DNA of 64,000 nt, taken from the NCBI GenBank assembly GCA_046483065.1, contig JAWODW010000044.1, positions 1 through 64,000 on the forward strand. Direction: 5' to 3'. Under the pieces are notes generated by a model. That model did no database searches, was not told where the DNA came from, and worked only from the letters and a program-made list of their open reading frames with translations. Every line of letters begins with the position of its first letter. The stretch's first letter is position 1. Source of the stretch: JAWVYT01 sp046483065 (lineage in GTDB: Bacteria; Gemmatimonadota; Gemmatimonadetes; Longimicrobiales; RSA9). This document shows positions 51,259-58,657 of this stretch, one piece after another. The position numbers and the translations under genes are program-made.

Positions 51259-52925
51259 ATCCGGGGCCCGAGCCGGACGAAGAAGTTGACGCCGTCGCCC
51301 CCGTCGGAGAGGGGTGCGGCGAAGTAGATCCCGAGCCGGCCGAGGCGGAGCCCGATCCCGGCGTCGTAGCGCAGGTCGCCGGGCCCGACGTTGACGCGGT
51401 CCCCGAGGGACTCGGGCTCGATCCAGGCCCGCCCGCCATCGGCGAACACCACCAGCTCCGGCGTGGTGGCCAGCTCGAAGTCGAGGCCGAGGCGGCGCCC
51501 GAGATCGAGGCCCCGGCCCCCCAGGAACGCGAACCGGTACTCGGCCTGGAAGAGGACCGCGCGATCACAGCCGTAGTAAGGCGTCAGCCCGTCGACGAGG
51601 GCCGCCTGCCGGGCCCCACAGTCGAAGGCGAAGTGGAGGTACCCGGGCAGCGACCCCTCGCCGCCGAGCACGTGCTGGCGCTGGGGCGGGAGCGCGCCGT
51701 CATCGGGCGAGCCGGCGGCCATGGCCCGCAGCGCCACCCGGGACCGGGGTCCCAGGCGGAGGTAGCGACGGGCCTCCACGCGGAGAACCGTGTACTCGGC
51801 GTTCACCGGCCGGTCGACCAGGGCCGGCGCCGCGCCGGGCACCGGGTTCGGTCGGCGTGCGGCGAGGTCACCCTCGACGCCCTGCTCGACGTCGGCCTCG
51901 AGGAGCCACCCGGCGGACGGGTCGTCGCGGTCGTTGCGCGTGTCCCAGCGGATCCAACCCCGGGCCAGGCGCAGCGGGCCATCCGCCACCTGGACCTGTG
52001 CCCGCCACGGCTCATCGTTGTCCAGGAGCGACCACGGCGTCCGGGAGCCGATGGAGCTGTGGTGCTCGTCCCGGTACTCGATGCCGGCCTCCACGGGCCG
52101 GGTCCGGCCGATGTACTCCAGGTAGACCCGCCACCCGCTGCGGACGTAGTGGTCCCGGAGGTCGCGGTGCAGGATGAAGGTGGAGAGCGAGTTCTCCGTG
52201 TCGAGGAGCCCCCGGGTCTCGATGGCGTCTGTAGCCCGGTGCCAGCCGAGCCCGACCTTGAGGGCCCGGTACCCGCCCAGGTACTGCTCCAGCCGGACAT
52301 CGTGCCCCAGCTCGTTCGGGTGGAACTGGAGCCCGTTCCCCGTCCGGTAGATGATGCGGGCGTCGAAGACCGTGGGGTTGCCGTGGCCGAGCTCGAAGCG
52401 GGGGCCGAACGAGATGGGCAGCCCCTCGACCCGGTTGTACGCCCCGTCCACCGCCAGGTTGAGCTCGCCGCGTCCGAACCACGTGTCCTGTCGGATCAGC
52501 GATCCGGCCCCGGGGTCGAGGGGGATGATCCGTCCATTCTCCTGCCGGAACCGCAGCGCATCCGCGTATACCGTAACGGGCCCGGCGATGGCGGCCTCGC
52601 CACCGGCCACATCGCCGCCGATCACGGTGACCGCGCCCGCCACGCGGCCGTCACCCTCCAGGCGGACGTCGGCGTTGATGACCAGCACATGGCCGCGGAC
52701 GGTGCCTGCGATCACCAGCGGCCCACCGAGGGCGGCCAGGTCGCCGTCCACGGTGGCGCCGGGCGCGACCCGTGCGGGCCCGGCGACCCGGGAGGTGGAC
52801 GGGTTGTTGTAGAACGCGGCCGCCTCCTCGGCGGCCCGGTGGGTCAGGGGCCGCTCCTCCTGGCCGGCCAGTGGTGCGGCCAGCGCCAGCAGCAGCCCGA
52901 CGAGGTTCCTGGTCCGATGTCTCAC
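51255..52925 (-). CDS. Outer-membrane barrel protein with a bactofilin-like beta-helix
   Basis: 556 aa. A signal peptide (LVGLLLALAAPLAG) precedes a repetitive short-strand region (about 45-125): GPARVAPGATVDGDLAALGG, then VIAGTVRGHVLVINADVRLE, then GAVTVIGGDVAGGEAAIAGP. This resembles the polymer-forming beta-helix of bactofilins. A BamA/TamA-like barrel follows (about 150-556), ending in the aromatic strand VNFFVRLGPRI, with the LGGEGSLPGYLHF loop as in the Omp85 L6 region. It overlaps the regulator (ATGA) and the DUF4390 gene (ATGA). No POTRA domain is seen. Function unknown; an envelope assembly or secretion role is inferred. Confidence 0.78.
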   Translation of the reverse strand: MRHRTRNLVGLLLALAAPLAGQEERPLTHRAAEEAAAFYNNPSTSRVAGPARVAPGATVDGDLAALGGPLVIAGTVRGHVLVINADVRLEGDGRVAGAVTVIGGDVAGGEAAIAGPVTVYADALRFRQENGRIIPLDPGAGSLIRQDTWFGRGELNLAVDGAYNRVEGLPISFGPRFELGHGNPTVFDARIIYRTGNGLQFHPNELGHDVRLEQYLGGYRALKVGLGWHRATDAIETRGLLDTENSLSTFILHRDLRDHYVRSGWRVYLEYIGRTRPVEAGIEYRDEHHSSIGSRTPWSLLDNDEPWRAQVQVADGPLRLARGWIRWDTRNDRDDPSAGWLLEADVEQGVEGDLAARRPNPVPGAAPALVDRPVNAEYTVLRVEARRYLRLGPRSRVALRAMAAGSPDDGALPPQRQHVLGGEGSLPGYLHFAFDCGARQAALVDGLTPYYGCDRAVLFQAEYRFAFLGGRGLDLGRRLGLDFELATTPELVVFADGGRAWIEPESLGDRVNVGPGDLRYDAGIGLRLGRLGIYFAAPLSDGGDGVNFFVRLGPRI

Positions 52926-54235
52926 CGTTCGATCCCCAGTCTCTTCATGCGTCGATAGAGGTTGGCGCGATCGGTATGCAGCGCACGTGCGGCCTCCGCC
53001 ACATTGCCGTCCGCGGCATCCAGCGCGGTCTCGATCTGCCAGCGTTCGTAGTCGTCCAACCGGTCGGACAGGGGCGCCGTCTCGCTTTCCGTGGGCGGCA
53101 GCAGCGTCTCCACCGCGCCGGCGTCCACCGTCTCACCCGGGTTCAGGATGGCCAGCCGCTCGCAGACATTCGCCAGCTCCCGGACGTTCCCCGGCCAGCG
53201 GTAGCGGCGGAGCGCGGCCATGGCACCGGCGCCGATCTTCGGCGGGTTGAGCCCCTGCTCCGAGCGCAATCGTTCATCGAAATGGGCCACGAGCTCCGGC
53301 AGGTCGCCGAGTCGCTCCCGGAGCGGCGGGACCCGGATCGGGATGACATTCAGCCGGTAGTAAAGGTCGTCGCGGAAATCGCCATCGGCCACCCGCTGCT
53401 CGAGGTCGCGGTTCGTTGCGGCCACCACGCGGACGTCCACGTCCACCGTCCGGGTCCCGCCCACGCGCTGGACCTCGCCCGACTCGAGCGCCCGGAGCAG
53501 CTTGGCCTGGGCCTCGGCGCTCAGGTCGGACACCTCGTCCAGGAACAGCGTGCCGTCATCGGCCTGCTCGAAACGGCCCCGACGGCGGGCGACGGCCCCG
53601 GTGAACGCGCCCTTCTCGTGGCCGAACATCTCCGACTCGATGAGGTCCCGCGGGATGGCCGCACTATTGACCCGGACGAAGGGGCCCCGGGCGCGAAGCG
53701 ACGCATGATGGATGGCGGCGGCCACCAGCTCCTTCCCGGTCCCGCTCTCCCCGGTGATCAGGACCCGGGAGTCGGTGGGGGCGGCCTGGCCGATCCGCTC
53801 CCGCACGGCGGCCATGGCCTCGCTGCTCCCGACGATGTGGTCGAGGGTGACGCGCTCGGCGCCGGCCCGGGCACGCTTCAGCTCCACGGCGCCGCTCACC
53901 GTGGCCAGCACGGACTCCGGAGTCAGCGGCTTCTCCAGGAAGTGGAACGCCCCCAGTCGCGTGGCCTCGACGGCGTCGCCCAGCGTGGCCCGGCCGCTCA
54001 TCATGACCACCGGCAGATCCGGCACCCGGTCGGCCAGCTGCTGAAGCGCCGTGATCCCGTCGGTGCGGGGCATGGCCAGGTCCATCAGGACCGCATCCGG
54101 GTCCTCCGTGACCGCCCGCTCGACGCCCGCACCGCCGTCCTCCGCCTCCGTCACCCGGTAGCCCTCATCCTCCAGCAGCCCGCGCAGCATCCGCCGGATG
54201 TTGGGCTCGTCGTCGACCACCAGGATGGCGGACAC
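52922..54235 (-). CDS. Sigma-54-dependent response regulator, NtrX type
   Basis: 437 aa. Receiver with phospho-Asp52 (AVLMDLAMPRTDG), AAA+ domain with Walker A GESGTGKE at 162-169, GAFTGA at 209-214 and Walker B DDGTLFLDEV, and a C-terminal Fis-type helix-turn-helix (NVAEAARALHTDRANLYRRM). Partner of the kinase at 54942-56309, with one small lipoprotein gene between. Overlaps the barrel gene by ATGA. Confidence 0.94.
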   Translation of the reverse strand: MSAILVVDDEPNIRRMLRGLLEDEGYRVTEAEDGGAGVERAVTEDPDAVLMDLAMPRTDGITALQQLADRVPDLPVVMMSGRATLGDAVEATRLGAFHFLEKPLTPESVLATVSGAVELKRARAGAERVTLDHIVGSSEAMAAVRERIGQAAPTDSRVLITGESGTGKELVAAAIHHASLRARGPFVRVNSAAIPRDLIESEMFGHEKGAFTGAVARRRGRFEQADDGTLFLDEVSDLSAEAQAKLLRALESGEVQRVGGTRTVDVDVRVVAATNRDLEQRVADGDFRDDLYYRLNVIPIRVPPLRERLGDLPELVAHFDERLRSEQGLNPPKIGAGAMAALRRYRWPGNVRELANVCERLAILNPGETVDAGAVETLLPPTESETAPLSDRLDDYERWQIETALDAADGNVAEAARALHTDRANLYRRMKRLGIER

Positions 54236-54238
54236 GGG

Positions 54239-54955
54239 TCAGCGACGGCCCAGGGTGAGCCGGGCCCGGGTCACGGCTCCGATGGCCTGCACATCCACGT
54301 CGGCGGACCGGCAGTAGACGCGGGCTTCGGGGCCGTAAAAGAGCCGGATGCCCGCGCGGTCGGAGGGCGGGGCGAGACCCGGCTCGCAGCGGATCGCGTC
54401 GAAATACGCCGGGCTGAGCATCCGGGCCACGCTGTCGCCGGCGGCGGCCGAGGGCACGTGAACGGCCATGACCACCGCCGCGGCGTTCATGACGTCGGTG
54501 GCCATGTACTGCAGGAGCGCGCCCACGGCGGAACGGGCGGCGGCCGGGTCGTCGAGCCGGAACACCATGAGGTCGAGGTACCGCTCCTTGCGGACCTCGT
54601 ACAGTGCGTCGTGGAGCGTGAGCCGGCCGTGCTCGTGGGAGAGGACCACCGTGGTATCCCCCAGCGGCTCGCCGGCGAGGAAGGCCATGGCCAGGTCGTC
54701 GCTGGCCGTGGGTCCGCTCACGGTCAGCCCCGTGCTCTGCGCCACTGCCGCCAGCCAGGCCGAATCCATGGTCCCCGTGATGAGCGCCACGTCGGTGTCC
54801 ACCGCCATGAGCGAGCCCGCCACGTCGGCGGGTGCGGCGTCGGACGCGGCCCGGAGCGCCACGGCCGAGAGGTCGATGTCCCTCTGGCCGCCGATGTTCA
54901 TCGCGCAGGCGGCAGCGATCAGCGTCAGGGCGGCGAGCAAGCTAAGTGATCTCAT
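54239..54955 (-). CDS. Hypothetical lipoprotein
   Basis: 238 aa. Lipobox LIAAACAMN (Cys17) and a mature part of alternating helix and strand (ALRAASDAAPADVAGSLMAV, YLDLMVFRLDDPAAARSAVG) ending in TRARLTLGRR. No known family is recognised. It starts 14 nt inside the kinase gene and ends 4 nt before the regulator, so it is fixed between the two-component genes. It may sense or bind the signal on the periplasmic side. Confidence 0.75.
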   Translation of the reverse strand: MRSLSLLAALTLIAAACAMNIGGQRDIDLSAVALRAASDAAPADVAGSLMAVDTDVALITGTMDSAWLAAVAQSTGLTVSGPTASDDLAMAFLAGEPLGDTTVVLSHEHGRLTLHDALYEVRKERYLDLMVFRLDDPAAARSAVGALLQYMATDVMNAAAVVMAVHVPSAAAGDSVARMLSPAYFDAIRCEPGLAPPSDRAGIRLFYGPEARVYCRSADVDVQAIGAVTRARLTLGRR

Positions 54956-56309
54956 CCTCGTGACTCTCCTCCGGCAAGGGTCGGGCGGCGGGCAGTCGGA
55001 CGACGAATTCGGCCCCGTCGCCCCGGTTCCCGGCGGCTACGGTGCCGCCGTCCCCGGTCACGGCCTGGTGGACCAGCGCCAGCCCGAGCCCCGTTCCGCG
55101 TGTCTTGGTGGTGAAGTCCGGCTCGAAGATCCGGTCGATCCCGTCCGACGGCAGTCCGCCGCCGTTGTCCTGTATGCGGACAACGACGCGGGGGTTCCCA
55201 CCCCGCACGCCGGCGTCCTCCACGGCGAGGCTCACCCCGATCCACGGCCCGGCCCGGTCCGACGCCGCGCCCCCGGCCCCGCTCTCCTGCCCGTCGGCGG
55301 GCTCCGCCGCCGCTTCCACGGCCGCTTCCACCGCGTTCTGCACCAGGTTCCGGAACGCCCGGAAGATAGCGTCATAATGGCCGCGGACGGGGGGGACACC
55401 GCGAGGCGCGTCCAGCGAGGTGCTGACCCCCGGTGGCACATCGGTCTCCAGGAGCGAGGCCATGAGCTCCCGCACGTCGATCTCCGTGGGCGAGCCCTCC
55501 GGCGGTCGGCCGAGCCGGCTGAACCGTCCCGCCAGCTCCTCGAGGCGACCCACCTCCTGGTCAATGACCTCCAGCACCTCGGCCAGCCGCCCGTCATCGT
55601 CCGCCACGCTGCCCTCCAGCCGCTTCAGCCGGTGCCCGGCCATGCGCAGCGGCGTGAGCGGGTTCTTCATCTCGTGGGCCACTCGCCGGGCCATCTCGCC
55701 CCAGACCCGGACCCGCTCGGCGGCCACCGCCCGCTCCCGGGCGGCGTCGAGCTCGGCGGCGGCGTCCCGGAGCGCGGCGTCGAGGACCCGGACCTCCCGC
55801 ACCGACGCCCTCGAGAGCGCCGGCAGCGGCTCGCCGCGGCCCAGCGCCTCGGCCACGCCCACCAGCTCCTCGATGGGCCGGGCCAGCTGCCGCGCGAGCT
55901 GACGGGTGGCCGCGTAGGCGAGGCCCACCAGCAGCGCCGCGGCGCCCAGGACCAGCCACGGCAGCGCGGCCAGGAACCGCTCACCCAGGAACGTCCACCG
56001 GTGGGCCTGTGTAAGCGACTGGGAGAGGGCATCGCGGTGGGCGGCCAGTGCCTCGATCAGAACGGAGTCCCCGGCGGGCTCTGCCAGCTCCACCACGCGG
56101 CGCCCGCTGGCCGCCACCTCTTCCCACGGCCCCAGCGACCCGGCCACGTCCAGCGACGTGGCCAGCGCCCACCCACCGACGGCCAGGAGCAGGAGCGCCG
56201 GCGCGACGGTCAACGCCAGCAGCCAGCCCAGCAGCCGCCGCTCGAGGGTGCGGCCACCGACGTCCTCGTAGGACGTGGAAGGGGGTCGGGGTGGCGGTGA
56301 ACCGGCCAT
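54942..56309 (-). CDS. Membrane sensor histidine kinase, NtrY-like
   Basis: 455 aa. Two membrane helices (about 27-51 and 114-136) bound a short periplasmic loop (about 60 residues). A HAMP-like linker (RQLARQLARPIEELVGVAEA) precedes HisKA with phospho-acceptor His212 (RRVAHEMKNPLTPLRMAGHR) and an HATPase_c domain with QDNGGGLPSDGIDRIFEPDF and GTGLGLALVHQA. First gene of the eight-gene operon running leftward to luxC. Divergent from the hypothetical gene at 56373. Confidence 0.9.
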   Translation of the reverse strand: MAGSPPPRPPSTSYEDVGGRTLERRLLGWLLALTVAPALLLLAVGGWALATSLDVAGSLGPWEEVAASGRRVVELAEPAGDSVLIEALAAHRDALSQSLTQAHRWTFLGERFLAALPWLVLGAAALLVGLAYAATRQLARQLARPIEELVGVAEALGRGEPLPALSRASVREVRVLDAALRDAAAELDAARERAVAAERVRVWGEMARRVAHEMKNPLTPLRMAGHRLKRLEGSVADDDGRLAEVLEVIDQEVGRLEELAGRFSRLGRPPEGSPTEIDVRELMASLLETDVPPGVSTSLDAPRGVPPVRGHYDAIFRAFRNLVQNAVEAAVEAAAEPADGQESGAGGAASDRAGPWIGVSLAVEDAGVRGGNPRVVVRIQDNGGGLPSDGIDRIFEPDFTTKTRGTGLGLALVHQAVTGDGGTVAAGNRGDGAEFVVRLPAARPLPEESHEDEIT

Positions 56310-56372
56310 GGCCCGAACGTAAGAGAGAGGTCGAGGCCGGGACAAGTCACGAACCGCGGACAAGGAGACGCG

Positions 56373-57089
56373 ATGATCCTTCCCAACGTACGGGCTTCCT
56401 TCGGACGGGCCGAGGTCGGCGCCATCATGACCGCAGTGGCCGGCGCCGGTTCCAGCGCCCGCGAGACGCTGGACCAGCGGCTGCGGGACGACGGGCTCGA
56501 CGCCCTCCTCGACGACCCGCGAACCCTCAACGCGGTCCTCACCGGCGACCACCACGGCACCCCGGCGCTGGTCTTCTACCTCCTGGTCCGCCACGCGCTC
56601 CTGGAGAGCGGCCTCGACGACCGCACACTGGCCGACTACATCGCCGCGATCCTCGTCGACTTCGGCCGCGAGGACCGGGCGTACCGCATCGCCCCCGACG
56701 ACCCCGACACCTACCACTACCTGGTCGACCTCGTGGCCGCAGCCGAAACCGCCGACGGCCGACGACGGTTCCTGGTCCGGGCCCATCTCGGCAACTACGC
56801 CCTCTGGCTCGGTGGGATCTTCCCGGACCACGTCACCTACCGGGTCCACCGCCGCGGCGCGCCCGGACTCGATTACGTCGAGGCGCTGGGCGCCGGCGGA
56901 TACCGGATGGCCGCCGAGTCACGCCTGGCCGACGAGCACGGCCTCAGCCGGCTCTACCACACCGCCGCCGAGGTCTTTCCCGAGCTGCGGGTGGCGCTGA
57001 ACCGGATCAGCGACCGGTACCTGTTCCCGGCGCGCGGCGGGAGCGTGGACCGGCTGCTCCGGCAGGTGAGCGACGCGTTCGGCGGGTAG
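56373..57089 (+). CDS. Hypothetical cytoplasmic protein (238 aa)
   Basis: The family is not recognised. A helix-rich protein (LDQRLRDDGLDALLDDPRTL, ALVFYLLVRHALLESGLDDR, TLADYIAAILVDFGREDRAY) with AHLGNYALWLGGIFPDHVTY in the middle. It has no signal peptide or membrane segment. Third-position GC and a clean start make it real. A good-looking start codon follows the 63-nt divergent spacer from the kinase. Confidence 0.75.
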   Translation: MILPNVRASFGRAEVGAIMTAVAGAGSSARETLDQRLRDDGLDALLDDPRTLNAVLTGDHHGTPALVFYLLVRHALLESGLDDRTLADYIAAILVDFGREDRAYRIAPDDPDTYHYLVDLVAAAETADGRRRFLVRAHLGNYALWLGGIFPDHVTYRVHRRGAPGLDYVEALGAGGYRMAAESRLADEHGLSRLYHTAAEVFPELRVALNRISDRYLFPARGGSVDRLLRQVSDAFGG

Positions 57090-57100
57090 CGGCCCGGCTT

Positions 57101-57134
57101 GCCGGAGGACCGCAACCGCCGGAGGACCGCACTC
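57101..57134. repeat. Tandem duplication of a 17-mer
   Basis: GCCGGAGGACCGCA plus three variable bases occurs twice in tandem (57101-57117 and 57118-57134), directly after the hypothetical gene's stop. No terminator-like stem is obvious. Confidence 0.6.
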
Positions 57135-57170
57135 GCCGGCGAGATCGGGCGTGCCGGCACTTCCCATGTC

Positions 57171-57207
57171 TCACGGCGGCACGGCGGAGCACGGCGAGCA
57201 CGGCGGA
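57171..57207. repeat. Left arm of an inverted repeat flanking the DUF4143 gene
   Basis: CACGGCGGCACGG followed by AGCACGGCGAGCACGGCGGA. The reverse complement of 58583-58617 gives CACGGCGGCACGGAGCCACG and further similar sequence, so the two runs are imperfect inverted copies on either side of the ATPase gene at 57232-58488. Confidence 0.6.
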
Positions 57208-57231
57208 CTGATTGGGGGTTGTCCGGACCGA

Positions 57232-58488
57232 TCATGGGCCCAGGAGGCCGACCGGGATGATGGAAACGCCATCGTCGCGCACGTAAGCATAGCCACCGGT
57301 GCCGACGATTACCCCCAGAGCCGCGGGCTCTCCGCTCCGTTCCGTGTCGACCCGATCAGCGAATTTCAGCAGGCTTGCCGCGCCCTCTTCGATTCGCTGC
57401 GTGCCCCCCAGCTTGATCTCGAAGGCGGCCCAACGTCCGTCCGGTCGCTCGACCACGGCGTCGACCTCGAGCCCCGTATTGTCCCGGTAGTGATAGACCT
57501 CGGCATCTAGGGGCTGGCCGTACACCCGAAGATCTCGGATCACGAGTGACTCGAACAGGAGCCCGAAGAAATGCAGGTCGCTCGCCAACCGTTCCGGTGT
57601 CGCCCCCACCGCGGCCACAGCGAGTGACGGATCCACGAAATGCCGCTTGGGGCTCTTGCGCAGGATGGACTTCGACCGGAGATGGGGTGCCCATGCAGGT
57701 TGGTCCTCGATCGCCATCAACTGCTCCAGGGCGGCCAGATATTCGAGCGCCGTGTGGTCTTTCAGCGGGCCGTCGGCCTCGCCCGTGTCGGCAGCCATCG
57801 TGGATACGGACGCGGTCGTGGCCACATTACGGGCCAGGGACCGCAGCAGCCGCCCCACCCTCGTCGGGTCCCGGCGAACTCCGTCCACGCGCCGGATGTC
57901 CGTACGCCGCACCTCCTCCAGGTAGTCGCGATTCGCCTGCACCGCCTCGGACGAGCCCCGGGAGAGGTGGCCCGGCCATCCTCCAATCGCGGTTAGTTCG
58001 ACGAGCCGCCCGAAATCCAGCTCACCCCGAGCGCCCTCGAACTCGCCCCGGAACAGGCCTGCCACGGAAACCGCGCCCGTGGACGCCCCCAGCTCGTACA
58101 GCGACATCGGCCGAAGCCGCAGTCGCGCGATCCGGCCGGCCCCGGTGTGCCGGGTGATATCGTCCGCCGGCACCGCCGAGCCCGTCAGGATGAACTGGCC
58201 GGGCTCCCGTCGATCATCGATGGCGCGACGGATGTGGTTCCAGAGCTCCGGGACCACCTGCCACTCGTCCAGAAGCCGCGGTGTCGCACCCTCCAGCACC
58301 AGCCCCGCATCGATGGCCGCGGCCTGGCGGGCATCGGTGTCCACGTCCAGCAGGACTTCGCTGGCCGCACGTTGTCGCGCCGTCGCCGTCTTTCCGCATG
58401 CCTTCGGCCCCTCTATCACCACCGCGCCCATCCCCGCGAGACGTCGGTCCAACTCCCGGTCGAGAACCCGTGTTCGATACTCCCTCAA
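57232..58488 (-). CDS. AAA-family ATPase with DUF4143 domain
   Basis: 418 aa. An N-terminal P-loop domain (Walker A GPKACGKT at 27-34; LLDEWQVVPELWNHIRR with the DE Walker-B-like pair; FILTGSAVP sensor region) is followed by a C-terminal DUF4143 domain (about 170-400: ELTAIGGWPGHL, GLLFESLVIRDLRVYG, VYHYRDNTGLEVDAVVERPD, WAAFEIKLGG). The second part has the look of a PD-(D/E)xK nuclease: D in EVDAV and E-x-K in FEIKLGG. Such ATPases are common, horizontally mobile and of unknown role. Flanked by inverted repeats. Confidence 0.88.
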   Translation of the reverse strand: MREYRTRVLDRELDRRLAGMGAVVIEGPKACGKTATARQRAASEVLLDVDTDARQAAAIDAGLVLEGATPRLLDEWQVVPELWNHIRRAIDDRREPGQFILTGSAVPADDITRHTGAGRIARLRLRPMSLYELGASTGAVSVAGLFRGEFEGARGELDFGRLVELTAIGGWPGHLSRGSSEAVQANRDYLEEVRRTDIRRVDGVRRDPTRVGRLLRSLARNVATTASVSTMAADTGEADGPLKDHTALEYLAALEQLMAIEDQPAWAPHLRSKSILRKSPKRHFVDPSLAVAAVGATPERLASDLHFFGLLFESLVIRDLRVYGQPLDAEVYHYRDNTGLEVDAVVERPDGRWAAFEIKLGGTQRIEEGAASLLKFADRVDTERSGEPAALGVIVGTGGYAYVRDDGVSIIPVGLLGP

Positions 58489-58528
58489 GCTCGTCGCCCC
58501 CAGCTGTCATCGGCATAGATGGAACAAT

Positions 58529-58543
58529 ATTAACGGCATTAAT
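58529..58543. promoter_or_regulatory. AT-rich inverted repeat 5' of the DUF4143 gene
   Basis: ATTAA-CGGCA-TTAAT, a perfect 15-nt dyad 41 nt upstream of the DUF4143 start, in a short AT-rich island (about 58523-58550). It is a candidate operator or promoter core. Confidence 0.45.
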
Positions 58544-58582
58544 GTAATACGCACGCCGGCACAAATGCAAATCTACCTCCGG

Positions 58583-58617
58583 TCGCCGTGTCCTCGCCGT
58601 GGCTCCGTGCCGCCGTG
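58583..58617. repeat. Right arm of an inverted repeat flanking the DUF4143 gene
   Basis: TCGCCGTGTCCTCGCCGTGG and the bases up to 58617. It is the imperfect reverse complement of the left arm at 57171-57207; CACGGCGGCACGG is the invariant 13-mer. Confidence 0.6.
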
Positions 58618-58657
58618 TTCGAATGAGGCGGTCCGGGTAGGTGGATCGCGCCGGATG

